Shown here piece by piece: positions 8,086-17,773 of a stretch of 64,000 bases of DNA. A program made the translations under genes and the position numbers. The DNA is from Bacillus alkalicellulosilyticus (GTDB lineage: Bacteria > Bacillota > Bacilli > Bacillales > Bacillaceae_F). The stretch lies in assembly GCF_002019795.1 (NCBI RefSeq), contig NZ_KV917381.1:3442068-3506067 (forward strand), read 5' to 3'. Positions within the stretch are counted from its first letter, which is position 1. Every line of letters begins with the position of its first letter. The notes under the pieces are model-generated. The model did not search any database. It saw only the letters and a list, made by a program, of their open reading frames with translations, and was not told where the DNA came from.

Positions 8086-9099
8086 ATGTTCGATATTGTC
8101 ATTCAAAATTTATTATCACCCGTTGTTCTCTTTTTTGTGTTAGGTGTTTTTGCAGCTGTTGTAAAATCAGATTTGAAATTTCCGCCTGGTCTTGGGGAAA
8201 CACTAAGTATTTATTTATTAATTGCTATCGGTTTAAAGGGCGGCTTAGAGCTGTCTAACTATACGTTGTCTGAAGTCGCTTTACCGATTTTAGGAACACT
8301 AATCTTAGGCTCTACTATCCCTGTCATTACCGTTTTCATTTTACGTCGCTGGGTTAAACTGGACCTTAAGAACTCAATTGGTCTTGCTGCTGCTTTCGGG
8401 TCAGTATCAATCGTAACGTATGGAGCAGGATTAGCCTTTTTAGAAACCGTAAATACAAGTTATGAAGCTTTCATGAGTGGAATGGTCGTCGTTATGGAGA
8501 TTCCAGGGATCTTCGTCGCCCTGTTATTGCTTGGAATTCTTGAGAAAAATAAACGTGAAGATTTTGCGCAAATGAAACATGTTGGAATTGTGGCTTCTAA
8601 TCCGTTATCAATGATTAGTCCAGAAATTTTAAGAGAAAGTTTCTTTGGAAAAAGTATATTATTATTAGTTGGAAGTCTTCTTGCCGGATTAATCGCTGGA
8701 AAAGAAGCATTACCTGTAATCAAGCCACTGTTTATTGACCTTTACCCTAGTATTCTCATTTTATTCTTATTAAACATGGGTATTGTAGCAGGGCAACGCT
8801 TAGCCGCTGTTCGAAGACATGGTTTAAAGCTTCTAGCCTTTGGAGTTCTAATGCCTCCTCTATATGGTTTTTTTGGGATTGTTGTAGGGTACAGTGTTGG
8901 ATTATCACTTGGAGGCACCGTGTTAATGGGGATTTTAGCCGCGAGTGCGTCATACATCGCAGCCCCAGCAGCATTAAAAACATCTGTACCAGATGCAGAC
9001 CCTTCAATATATCTAGGGTTATCACTCGGAGTCATCTTCCCATTTAACCTAGTAGTCGGTCTACCCCTGTTATACACAATCGCAAGTCTATTTTATTAA
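8086..9099 (+). CDS. SbtA-family sodium-dependent bicarbonate permease
   Basis: A 337-residue integral membrane protein with about ten helices, of the SBT family (Pfam PF05982) first known from cyanobacterial SbtA, a sodium/bicarbonate symporter. Landmarks are KFPPGLGETLSIYLLIAIGLKGG near the N-terminus and SASYIAAPAALKTSVPDADPS near the C-terminus. An in-frame start 26 codons upstream exists but lies inside the terminator. ATG 8086 has a GGAGGAG site and is chosen. The adjacent MpsC-family gene supports inorganic-carbon uptake. The substrate in this organism is inferred from the family. Confidence 0.85.
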   Translation: MFDIVIQNLLSPVVLFFVLGVFAAVVKSDLKFPPGLGETLSIYLLIAIGLKGGLELSNYTLSEVALPILGTLILGSTIPVITVFILRRWVKLDLKNSIGLAAAFGSVSIVTYGAGLAFLETVNTSYEAFMSGMVVVMEIPGIFVALLLLGILEKNKREDFAQMKHVGIVASNPLSMISPEILRESFFGKSILLLVGSLLAGLIAGKEALPVIKPLFIDLYPSILILFLLNMGIVAGQRLAAVRRHGLKLLAFGVLMPPLYGFFGIVVGYSVGLSLGGTVLMGILAASASYIAAPAALKTSVPDADPSIYLGLSLGVIFPFNLVVGLPLLYTIASLFY

Positions 9100-9166
9100 G
9101 AAACCGCTGGCGGTTTCTTAATTTAGAAACGGGAACAAAAGACAACCTTTTGTCCCCGTTTCTTTT
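9098..9166 (+). terminator. Double hairpin terminator after the bicarbonate permease
   Basis: AAGAAACCGC (9098-9107) pairs with GCGGTTTCTT (9110-9119), overlapping the stop codon. A second stem, AGAAACGGG-A-ACAAAAG (9125-9141) with CTTTTGT-C-CCCGTTTCT (9147-9163), is followed by TTTT. Together they should end transcription of the permease gene. Confidence 0.75.
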
Positions 9167-9248
9167 CTTTTCTAAGCTCAATCTCTTCCTTTTTTTTGAA
9201 ATACATTATATACTACTCATTATTTCAAGAAAGAAAGTTGGGGATAAG

Positions 9249-10214
9249 ATGAAGGAAATCTTAATCGGAATTATTGCTTCCATGTTTTTTGCGGTTACCT
9301 TTATTTTAAATCGTTCGATGCAGTTATCTGGAGGAAGTTGGATATGGAGCTCTTCATTACGTTTTCTGTTTATGGTGCCGTTTTTAGTAGTTATTGTTCT
9401 ATTCCGAAATAATATTAAGCAAGTGTTCCAAGAAATGAAACAAAACCCTGTGTCATGGATCCTGTGGAGTTTTGTTGGATTTGTTTTATTCTATGCTCCT
9501 ATTACATATGCCGCAGCCTACGGCCCTGGTTGGTTAGTGGCTGGAACATGGCAAGTTACAATTGTTGCAGGAATTCTCTTAGTTCCTTTCTTTTTTGAAA
9601 TCATTCATTCGAAAACCGGTTCAAAAAAAGTTCGTCAAAAAATCCCGATGAGAGCACTCTTGTTCTCTTCAGTCATTTTACTTGGAGTGGCTTTTATTCA
9701 ATGGCAAAAAGCAGGTGACCTTACACTTGGAGCCATTCTAATTGGAGTCCTTCCTGTTGTTGTTGCAGCATTTGCTTATCCTCTTGGCAACCGTAAAATG
9801 ATGGAGGTTTGTGGTGGCAGGTTAGATACGTTTCAGCGCGTCCTAGGAATGACATTAGCTAGCTTACCGTTTTGGATCGGATTGAGTATAGTTGGGATAG
9901 TTCAAGTCGGTCCACCTTCCTCTGATCAAGTACTTCAATCATTTATTGTAGCCGTTTGTTCAGGGATTATTGCCACAACTTTATTTTTCATAGCGACAGA
10001 CCGTGTAAGAGGAAATCAAGGAAAGCTAGCTGCGGTAGAGGCAACCCAATCGACTCAAGTGCTTTTCGTCATGATTGGAGAAGTTGTCCTCCTATCAAGC
10101 CCTCTGCCAAATGGGTTAGCTCTATTTGGACTCGTAATTATAATGGGTGGCATGCTCCTTCATAGCATGTATTCCAAAAAAGGAACTACAAAAGGAATGA
10201 AGAAAGCTTCTTAA
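9249..10214 (+). CDS. DMT-superfamily multidrug efflux protein
   Basis: A protein of about 321 residues with ten predicted membrane helices, of the drug/metabolite transporter superfamily, closest to the 'multidrug resistance efflux transporter' family (PF13536). It starts MKEILIGIIASMFFAVTFILNRSM. I use ATG 9249 because the in-frame upstream codons lie in the preceding terminator. The two EamA-like repeats are visible, the second beginning near KLAAVEATQSTQVLF. The substrate cannot be read from the sequence. It has no operon partners. Confidence 0.8.
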   Translation: MKEILIGIIASMFFAVTFILNRSMQLSGGSWIWSSSLRFLFMVPFLVVIVLFRNNIKQVFQEMKQNPVSWILWSFVGFVLFYAPITYAAAYGPGWLVAGTWQVTIVAGILLVPFFFEIIHSKTGSKKVRQKIPMRALLFSSVILLGVAFIQWQKAGDLTLGAILIGVLPVVVAAFAYPLGNRKMMEVCGGRLDTFQRVLGMTLASLPFWIGLSIVGIVQVGPPSSDQVLQSFIVAVCSGIIATTLFFIATDRVRGNQGKLAAVEATQSTQVLFVMIGEVVLLSSPLPNGLALFGLVIIMGGMLLHSMYSKKGTTKGMKKAS

Positions 10215-10273
10215 ACGCTGTCGCTAAAATAACAATATAATCTTTGCAGTATTCGTCATACAATTAAAAAAAC

Positions 10274-10455
10274 GCCTCTGTAGCTCTAGAAGGGAAGAGC
10301 GCCGGAAAACAATTGTAGCCACCGGGTCGCAAGGCAAAGGTTTCAGAAGCACCGAAAAGCAAATGAGCTGAGCCCGGTGAAATTCCGTAGGAAAGCGTGT
10401 TCTCCCTTAGCCTATGCTTACGAAAGGAGTGCGGGTTCGAATCCCGTCAGAGGCA
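10274..10455 (+). ncRNA. tRNA-like RNA with a giant insertion, about 182 nt
   Basis: The ends read as a tRNA. GCCTCTG (10274-10280) pairs with CAGAGGC (10448-10454) as a 7-bp acceptor helix with A73 at 10455, T8 and A9 follow, and a 4-bp D stem GCTC/GAGC (10283-10286/10297-10300) closes a loop containing GGG. The T arm is textbook: stem 10431-10435/10443-10447 and loop TTCGAAT. Instead of an anticodon arm there are about 130 bases. CGGAA (10303-10307) pairs with TTCCG (10383-10387), enclosing CACCGGG (10320-10326) with CCCGGTG (10373-10379). A variable-like arm CTCC/GGAG (10402-10429) follows. It is too short for a typical group I intron, has no CCA, and lacks tmRNA or RNase P landmarks. The class is unknown to me; a YrlA-type Y RNA or an interrupted tRNA are possible. 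Confidence 0.65.
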
Positions 10456-10507
10456 TCATAATCTCGATATCCATGAAGAAAAAATGAGTAATATATGTTC
10501 TACATCT

Positions 10508-10559
10508 AAAAAAAAGGATGGTTCAAACGATAGTAATCTATCAGTTTGACCATCCTTTA
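10508..10559 (-). terminator. Long terminator hairpin
   Basis: AAAGGATGGT-T-CAAAC pairs with GTTTGACCATCCTTT, and the inner GATAG/CTATC stem closes on TAAT. The minus strand then has a run of about eight T, so it serves the leftward zinc-ribbon gene. It could also stop the rightward RNA. Confidence 0.8.
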
Positions 10560-10577
10560 GCATCATATTTTACATGA

Positions 10578-11150
10578 TTAATAGTAATCCCAATAAAGGA
10601 TTCCAGAAACGATGAGATACAAAATAAAGATTAGAATCGCTAAGAAGATTCCACCTACACTTGCTCCTCCTGCTGCCTTGATTTGATTTCGCTTGCTCTC
10701 CTCAGGAACATTAGTATCTTCAATAGCAAGGATTTTTTTATTCATATGGTTTTTATATAACCTATTTCCTTGTGACCCTATAATAACACCTGTTATCGTT
10801 CCAACAAAATAATCAAATTGAATGGGATAGGTAGGATAAATAATTAGCATGATAATGTCCAATAAAAGAAAAAGCCCGATAATTAAAAAGACAGTGGAAT
10901 ACATCTTCCGATAACCCAACCAAAAAATAGGAAAGAAAAAAGCAACCCAATTCCAACTATTCTCGTTTTTCCATTTGGTAAAGTAATAGGATTGGTTTTT
11001 TCCTATAAATAATGATTCTTTATCCTCAACTTGCACATCTTTTGCAACGTACGCTGCTGATAATCCTGATTTAATGCCTACTTGGCTCCCACAACCAGAG
11101 CAAAATTTTGCATCAACTACTAATTTCCCTCCACACTGTGCACAGTACAA
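10578..11150 (-). CDS. Zinc-ribbon membrane protein, DUF2628 type
   Basis: A 190-residue protein with an N-terminal zinc ribbon (CAQC at 3-6 and CSGC at 17-20), followed by the KWKNENSWNWVAFFFPIFWLGYRKMY-type block of DUF2628 proteins (about 60-85) and three to four membrane helices. The start is TTG 11150 with GGGGGTG six bases upstream. Function is unknown; proteins of this build are common in Bacillaceae as single genes. Confidence 0.72.
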   Translation of the reverse strand: MYCAQCGGKLVVDAKFCSGCGSQVGIKSGLSAAYVAKDVQVEDKESLFIGKNQSYYFTKWKNENSWNWVAFFFPIFWLGYRKMYSTVFLIIGLFLLLDIIMLIIYPTYPIQFDYFVGTITGVIIGSQGNRLYKNHMNKKILAIEDTNVPEESKRNQIKAAGGASVGGIFLAILIFILYLIVSGILYWDYY

Positions 11151-11274
11151 ATCTTACACCCCCTCACTATTTACATTTCGTATAATACCATTTTTTTATA
11201 ATACTTCCATAATTTATTTTATACTATTTACATCACTTTAAAAGAAAATACGGTTAGCCTTCTAGTTATAAAGC

Positions 11275-11317
11275 AGAGGATGGGACCAAAGGTTGTTTTA
11301 CCTTTTTCCCACCCTCT
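11275..11317 (-). terminator. Terminator after the arabinofuranosidase gene
   Basis: AGAGGATGGGACCAAAGG and CCTTTTTCCCACCCTCT form a hairpin with an A/C mismatch and a small bulge, 34 bases past the stop of the leftward arabinofuranosidase gene. The T run on the minus strand is short. Confidence 0.5.
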
Positions 11318-11350
11318 TGTTTGGTTCACATTATTTAAATCGTTCAAGCC

Positions 11351-12931
<1,581 letters not shown>

Positions 12932-12987
12932 TTATACAAATAAGCCAGCTTGAAAAAACACATAAAAAATACCACTGGTATAAAACC

Positions 12988-12993
12988 ATTATA
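12988..12993 (-). promoter_or_regulatory. Probable -10 of abfA
   Basis: TATAAT on the minus strand, about 115 bases before the start codon and between the two AraR-like sites. The -35 region is weak (TGGAAT at 17-bp spacing). Confidence 0.4.
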
Positions 12994-13020
12994 AAAGATT
13001 TGAACCGATAATTCCATCTA

Positions 13021-13036
13021 AATGTACGTACAACTT
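13021..13036 (-). promoter_or_regulatory. AraR-like operator, distal
   Basis: The minus strand reads AAGTTGTACGTACATT, with the 8-bp palindrome GTACGTAC at its centre. This is very close to the AraR consensus. The distance to the proximal site is about 109 bases, suitable for cooperative looping as described for AraR in B. subtilis. Apart from these sites and the -10, I see nothing in the 12872-13196 gap. Confidence 0.65.
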
Positions 13037-13196
13037 ATTAATCTATTATGGTTAACACAATAGATATGCATACAATTAATAAATTCACAAACCAATGATT
13101 TTTTTGTGTCTATTAATCAAAATAAATACTCCCATTATCCGAACTAGTTAAGCAAAGCAACTTTTAATGAGAGCTGTATTCCAATCATTACCCTTT

Positions 13197-15347
13197 TTAA
13201 GTGAAATCCATCTTCCAGCTGAAGTATTCATTCTTTTCATTTTTCTCGTAACGCAGCTTTGCATCAAACTTATTTCCGTTTTTACTTGTTAATCCCTTTA
13301 CTACTACTACTTTATCTTTTAATAACGCTTTGACCATCGTTTTAGTTGGCTTTTTCCTCATCGTTGCTAGAAACTTATCATTTTTCCAAATGACAAACTT
13401 ACAACCTTTTTTCCATCCGCTGCAACCAAATCCTTTTTGACCTTCAATTACTGGCTGTCCACATAAAGGACAACTTCCTAGAACTTCATTTGATTTCCGT
13501 TCCGTTTTTACTTCTTGGATAATGACATCACTATCTGCTTTTATAGCATTGACACCGTTTGTAGTGAATGTAAAGATCACATCTAAAAATTTTTCTTTCG
13601 TAACTTTTTGTTTTTCAATATCTGATAATGTTTTTTCTAATTTCCCCGTGAATTCCAAATCAAATAATTGTTGGACAGGAAACGTTTCAACGAGTTTTCT
13701 TCCTACATCGGTACAAACCAAGTTTTTGCTTATTGTTGTAATATAACCAACATCTTTAAGCTTTTTAATGGTATCTGCTCTTGTAGCAGGAGTTCCAATA
13801 CTATACCCGCTTAGGATAGCCGCTAGCATTTCTTCACTGTTTTCTTCGTCAACACCTTTTCCGCACGTTTCCATAACACGTAGCAATGTTTTTTCAGTAT
13901 GAGGTTTAGGTGGCTTCGTAACATGATCACTTAGCTTCTGGTCGATAACATCAACGCTATCCTTTTCTTGAACAAAAGGTAGCATCGTTTCTCTTGATTC
14001 AATGTTCTCGACTTTCTTCCAGCCTTCACTCAATTGAACTCTTCCTTTTGTCAGAAAGACTCCTTGTATCTCACGATGATTTACTTTGGTGACTATCTTC
14101 GTTTCTTCATATTCAGCAATGGGCATAAATTGCATAATAAAGCGATTTTTAATGGAGCGATAGACGATTTCCTCATCCTTTGTTATTGTTTTAGGCTTAA
14201 CATAAGTAGGGATAATCGCACTATGACTCTCTACTTTAGTATTATCAAAAACACGTTTGCTTTTTTTGAATTGAACTTCATCTTCATATGGTAGTCCTTT
14301 TTTTACTACCTCAAGTACTTTTGCTGCTTTGCCAACCAAGCTTTCTTCTAAAACAACACTTGCAGTCCTCGGATACGTAATTAATTTTTTCTCATAAAGC
14401 GATTGAGCGACTTTTAATACTTTATCTGATGTCCATCCTTTAAACTTACTTGTTATATACCCTTGTAAGTTTGATAGATTAAATAGATAAGGTGGAAATT
14501 CTTTTTTTCGGTCCACCTGCTTGTCCGTTATCGTCGCTGTTTCATCTTTTATCTGTTCAGCTATCTTTAGCAAACTATCTTTTTCTTTAAACTTATCAAC
14601 TTCATTTTCGACATATGTACCTTCATATTGCTTGGCGTCTTTTGTCTTAAATGTAGCTGTTAATTTAAAATAATTCTCCGGTTTAAACGTTTTGATCTCT
14701 TTATCCCTGTCATAAATAATTTTTAAAGTCGGAAGAAGTACTCTTCCTATATTTAGTACCTTCCCTTTCCCTTTTTGATATTTTAATGTGGCTACTGATG
14801 TTAGATTAATGCCAATCACCCAATCCGCCCATTGCCGACTAATTCCTGCATCTTGTAGGGGCTTCATCTCTTCATTTAGTTTTACGTTAGTGAGTCCTTT
14901 TACTACCTCTTCTGCTGTCCATTCATTTAAGAGTAACCGATAGATCTTTTTGTCGGTCTTTTGATGATAGATAATTGTATCCCCAATAATTTGTCCTTCT
15001 CGGTCATAATCACATGCTGATATGATGCTATCTACATCTGCACGCTTCATTAAACTGTAAATCGTCTTCAACTGTTTTTTTGCGCCATAATCTTCTTTAC
15101 CTTTTGTCCGAGGACTACTTTTCACCTTATATTTAAATCCAGATGGAATAAAAGGGAAGTGCTCCATGTTCCATTTTGCCATTTTCGCATCGTAATCTTT
15201 CGCATCATACAGCTCAAGTAAATGTCCAAAGGCCCATGTAATTATATAGCCGTTCCCTTCGTAATACCCATCTTTCTTTCCCTTTATTTTTACTGCATCG
15301 GCTATATTTTTAGCCACTGAAGGTTTCTCCGTAATAATAAGCTTCAA
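13197..15347 (-). CDS. topB: DNA topoisomerase III
   Basis: A 716-residue type IA topoisomerase that decatenates DNA by single-strand passage. The Toprim domain has SACDYDREGQ near residue 105. The catalytic tyrosine lies in KKLITYPRT (about 310). A C-terminal four-cysteine zinc ribbon (CPLC ... CSGWKKGC, about 640-660) is followed by a short lysine-rich tail. The true start is TTG 15347, with AAAGGAGAG upstream, giving the canonical N-terminus LKLIITEKPSVAKN. The longer reading frame runs into the interspersed repeat and is not real. No clear terminator is visible downstream. Confidence 0.95.
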   Translation of the reverse strand: MKLIITEKPSVAKNIADAVKIKGKKDGYYEGNGYIITWAFGHLLELYDAKDYDAKMAKWNMEHFPFIPSGFKYKVKSSPRTKGKEDYGAKKQLKTIYSLMKRADVDSIISACDYDREGQIIGDTIIYHQKTDKKIYRLLLNEWTAEEVVKGLTNVKLNEEMKPLQDAGISRQWADWVIGINLTSVATLKYQKGKGKVLNIGRVLLPTLKIIYDRDKEIKTFKPENYFKLTATFKTKDAKQYEGTYVENEVDKFKEKDSLLKIAEQIKDETATITDKQVDRKKEFPPYLFNLSNLQGYITSKFKGWTSDKVLKVAQSLYEKKLITYPRTASVVLEESLVGKAAKVLEVVKKGLPYEDEVQFKKSKRVFDNTKVESHSAIIPTYVKPKTITKDEEIVYRSIKNRFIMQFMPIAEYEETKIVTKVNHREIQGVFLTKGRVQLSEGWKKVENIESRETMLPFVQEKDSVDVIDQKLSDHVTKPPKPHTEKTLLRVMETCGKGVDEENSEEMLAAILSGYSIGTPATRADTIKKLKDVGYITTISKNLVCTDVGRKLVETFPVQQLFDLEFTGKLEKTLSDIEKQKVTKEKFLDVIFTFTTNGVNAIKADSDVIIQEVKTERKSNEVLGSCPLCGQPVIEGQKGFGCSGWKKGCKFVIWKNDKFLATMRKKPTKTMVKALLKDKVVVVKGLTSKNGNKFDAKLRYEKNEKNEYFSWKMDFT

Positions 15348-15362
15348 TGTACTCTCTCCTTT

Positions 15363-15392
15363 CATCCTAAAATGGCTTGCCATTTTAGGATG
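15363..15392. repeat. Perfect 14-bp palindrome beside repeat copy D
   Basis: CATCCTAAAATGGC (15363-15376) pairs with GCCATTTTAGGATG (15379-15392). It lies just before topB's ribosome site and flanks repeat copy D. Confidence 0.7.
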
Positions 15393-15403
15393 ATTAAGTA
15401 ATT

Positions 15404-15492
15404 GCGATGACTCAGCGCACTGCACGTACTTTACTAAGAAGTACACTTCGTAAAGCACTTTTTTAAAAGAAGGCAGTGGCTTCGTTCATCGC
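15404..15492 (-). repeat. Interspersed 89-bp repeat, copy D, inverted
   Basis: The reverse complement begins GCGATGAACGAAGCCACTGC, contains AAGTGCTTTACGAAGTGTAC and a TTAGTAAAGTACGTGCAGTG block, and ends GTCATCGC. It matches copy A over the full 89 bp, but in the opposite orientation. It is flanked on both sides by other palindromes (15363-15392 and 15494-15522). Confidence 0.8.
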
Positions 15493-15493
15493 A

Positions 15494-15522
15494 TTTCATA
15501 AAATGGCAAGCATTTTATGAAA
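15494..15522. repeat. 12-bp palindrome on the other flank of copy D
   Basis: TTTCATAAAATG (15494-15505) pairs with CATTTTATGAAA (15511-15522) with loop GCAAG. Its inner TAAAATGGC text resembles the palindrome on the other side of copy D. Confidence 0.6.
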
Positions 15523-15523
15523 G

Positions 15524-15564
15524 CAAAAAAAGAGTAAGCGCTAGTTAGAAAGCCTTACTCTTTT
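15524..15564 (-). terminator. Terminator of the monooxygenase-like operon
   Basis: AAAAGAGTAAG (15528-15538) pairs with CTTACTCTTTT (15554-15564). On the minus strand a T run follows. It lies directly after the 121-residue gene. Confidence 0.75.
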
Positions 15565-15568
15565 CGTC

Positions 15569-15934
15569 TCACTTTGACGCATTCTGTAGATGAATAATCG
15601 CTGCATGTAAATACGAATGAAATTTATGCTCTTTCTCGATAGGAAGCTGGTTTGTTGTAGCTGTCACAATTCTATTAAAGTTATCAATTAAATGTTCTGT
15701 TTTCATACCATGCCTGACAAGGATGCCATTTAACCAGATCGCATAATCTACGAACACTTTTTCATTATCTAATTGATAGGCTGTTTCCAAATGGTGAAAG
15801 TGATGTTCATTATCTTCTCTACATTTCTTTCTTCCATTATCACCGAACCTGGCTAATTCTGGGTACGCTGAATACATTCCATCTACGACTTCAGAAATCA
15901 TAGGATGGTATTGGTGATACGGGAAAGTAATCAT
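15569..15934 (-). CDS. Histidine-rich helical protein, function unknown
   Basis: A 121-residue soluble protein predicted to be almost all alpha-helical. It is rich in histidine in its middle (EDNEHHFHHLETAYQ, about 40-54), with further His near the ends. I do not recognise the family with certainty; the pattern recalls small all-helical sensor or cofactor-binding domains. Its ATG overlaps the stop of the upstream monooxygenase-like gene by four bases, so the two are translationally coupled and likely act together. A strong terminator follows. Confidence 0.6.
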   Translation of the reverse strand: MITFPYHQYHPMISEVVDGMYSAYPELARFGDNGRKKCREDNEHHFHHLETAYQLDNEKVFVDYAIWLNGILVRHGMKTEHLIDNFNRIVTATTNQLPIEKEHKFHSYLHAAIIHLQNASK

Positions 15935-16236
15935 AGTGCCACCACGCTATATTGTCTTACTTTTGGGATAATCGAAGCTAATTCTTGGTCTGGATACTTC
16001 TTTTCTAGTTCATGTATTTTTTTGAAATCTTCACTTTGAACCCATGCTAAATAATCTTCTTTCGTTTCCCATTCAATTTGTACCGTTAGTTCTCCTAATT
16101 TCTTTTCATTTTGTAGAAGTCGAAATTGGCGAAATCCTCTTGCCTTGTCAACTAGCTTGGACCGTGACTGGTAAATAGAAATGACTTCATTGGCTTTTTC
16201 ATCAGGTACAAGAAAAGTGGAATGGACAATAAACAT
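15931..16236 (-). CDS. Antibiotic-biosynthesis-monooxygenase domain protein, HmoA-like
   Basis: A protein of about 101 residues forming a single ABM (dimeric alpha-beta barrel) domain. Bacillus relatives HmoA/HmoB and staphylococcal IsdG degrade heme, others act as monooxygenases. Visible family features are the MFIVHSTFLVPDEKANEVISIY start, the GFRQFRLLQN strand and the W-E-T-K-EDYLAWVQSEDFKKIH region. I use ATG 16236 with GGAGGG upstream rather than the longer frame. It is coupled to the histidine-rich downstream gene. Heme degradation is an inference from the family. Confidence 0.72.
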   Translation of the reverse strand: MFIVHSTFLVPDEKANEVISIYQSRSKLVDKARGFRQFRLLQNEKKLGELTVQIEWETKEDYLAWVQSEDFKKIHELEKKYPDQELASIIPKVRQYSVVAL

Positions 16237-16288
16237 GCAGATCCCTCCAATTATTTTACTTGTACAACCCATTATACATGGTTATAGG

Positions 16289-17407
16289 TTACTTTTCCAT
16301 TACTCCCAATTTTCCACCTAACCATGTAAGAATTGAGTGCTCAAAAAAATTAGTTGCTTCCTTACTTTTGGTTTCTTGCTTTGGTTCCAGCATGACCTGT
16401 GGTTTTTCTGGAACTTTTCTTTGTAGTGCTTTAATTGATAGCAACCGATTGTTTTCGCCAAGTACAGTTATATATCCGTATACACTTACATTCACTTCTA
16501 TCGTTTCACCCTTATGTGTTGTAACAAATAAATCTTCTGCTAGCTTATATTCGTTTCCGAATGAATCATAATAATTACCAGAGTCCACGGTTTTCGTTTC
16601 AAAATGTTCAAAACCATAGTCCAATAACGTCATCGTGTCTCGACTAGCAATTTTAGCTGAAGGAGCGTTTAGTGTAACTACTATTAACTCGGTATCTCCA
16701 CGTTCAGCAGAAGTAACTAAAGTATGTCCTGACATACTTACATAACCATTCTTCACGCCAGTGACGCCTTCATAATTTCCTAGTAAGCGGTGATGATTGA
16801 TTAATGTAGTTTCCCAACCTTCACCATTCCACTCCAGAAACTTTGTTCCTACAATCTCACGAAACGCTTCATTTTTCATAGCATATTGAGTAATTTTCGC
16901 CATATCGTACGCTGTAGTATAATGTTCTTCCCCAAATAAGCCGTGTGGATTTGTAAAATTACTATTTTTCACACCAACGACTTCTGTTATAAAATCGTTC
17001 ATTCGGTTTGAAAACTTCTCTTCACTGCCATCAAAATGCTCTGCTATGGCTGTGCCTGCATCATTCCCTGAGTTGATCATCATTCCTTGGACAAGCTTTT
17101 CAAGTGTGACATCTTCCCCTTCTAATAAATACACTCTCGTCCCAATGACTCTCGTAGCTTCTGAACTAACTGTTACTATATCTGATATATTTCCTTGTTC
17201 AAGTGCTACAATCCCAGTAATTATTTTTGTAATACTTGCTGGATACATTTGTTGGTGTGCTTTTTTTTCATATAATACCTTCCCGGATTTACTATCCATT
17301 ATAATGGCCGTTTCACTTTGTATCTCGACTTTGTCATTTGCTTCAACTGACAAAGGAATACTTAATGACAAAAACAGAAGAAAAGCAATTTTAGAAAAGC
17401 CTTTCAT
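16289..17407 (-). CDS. D-alanyl-D-alanine carboxypeptidase (DacF/PBP5-like)
   Basis: A 372-residue penicillin-binding protein that trims the fifth D-Ala from peptidoglycan stems. It has an N-terminal signal peptide. The catalytic motifs are SITK (about 53-56) and SGN (about 112-114), but the third motif reads KNG (GVKNGYVSMSGH, about 213) in place of the usual KTG. A C-terminal beta domain and an amphipathic-type tail (EHSILTWLGGKLGVMEK) follow. The start at ATG 17407 has GGGAGGGG upstream. It is a single gene. Confidence 0.88.
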   Translation of the reverse strand: MKGFSKIAFLLFLSLSIPLSVEANDKVEIQSETAIIMDSKSGKVLYEKKAHQQMYPASITKIITGIVALEQGNISDIVTVSSEATRVIGTRVYLLEGEDVTLEKLVQGMMINSGNDAGTAIAEHFDGSEEKFSNRMNDFITEVVGVKNSNFTNPHGLFGEEHYTTAYDMAKITQYAMKNEAFREIVGTKFLEWNGEGWETTLINHHRLLGNYEGVTGVKNGYVSMSGHTLVTSAERGDTELIVVTLNAPSAKIASRDTMTLLDYGFEHFETKTVDSGNYYDSFGNEYKLAEDLFVTTHKGETIEVNVSVYGYITVLGENNRLLSIKALQRKVPEKPQVMLEPKQETKSKEATNFFEHSILTWLGGKLGVMEK

Positions 17408-17773
17408 GTTTCCCCTCCCCAACACATTGTTTCAATAGTATAAGTATAGTAAATTTATCTCTATTTGTCGTTATTAGATCATGACATTTATATTACAATT
17501 TATCTATATTACCAAAAAAACAATAAGTCAATAACCCTAATTTATATAATTCCTTACTAATCCGCTAGGGAGTAAGTGTTTCTATAAAAAAGACTCTTAA
17601 GTTGTCAAAACATTTATATAACGTTACAAAAATGTAATAAAACTCTATCAACCCTTCTCTCTCGTAATCTTGCAGAGATAGATTTATAGTTTGGGAATTC
17701 TTCCCTAACGACTTTTAATCTAGCATTTGTTAACCTTGGTTGTAGCTTCAAAACACCAAGGAGGTAATACAAC

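Noticed and set aside
10274-10455. Cobalamin riboswitch
   Set aside because: GGGAA and GGTGAAATTCC pieces are present but about 90 bases apart, the AGCCAGGAGACC-type B12 box is missing, and the ends form a tRNA-like acceptor and T arm.
15348-15458. N-terminal extension of topoisomerase III
   Set aside because: The extension reads through the interspersed repeat; TTG 15347 has a strong ribosome site and gives the family N-terminus.
17408-17773. c-di-AMP (ydaO-type) riboswitch before the cell wall hydrolase gene
   Set aside because: The position would be attractive, but I cannot find the conserved ydaO core sequences in this stretch.
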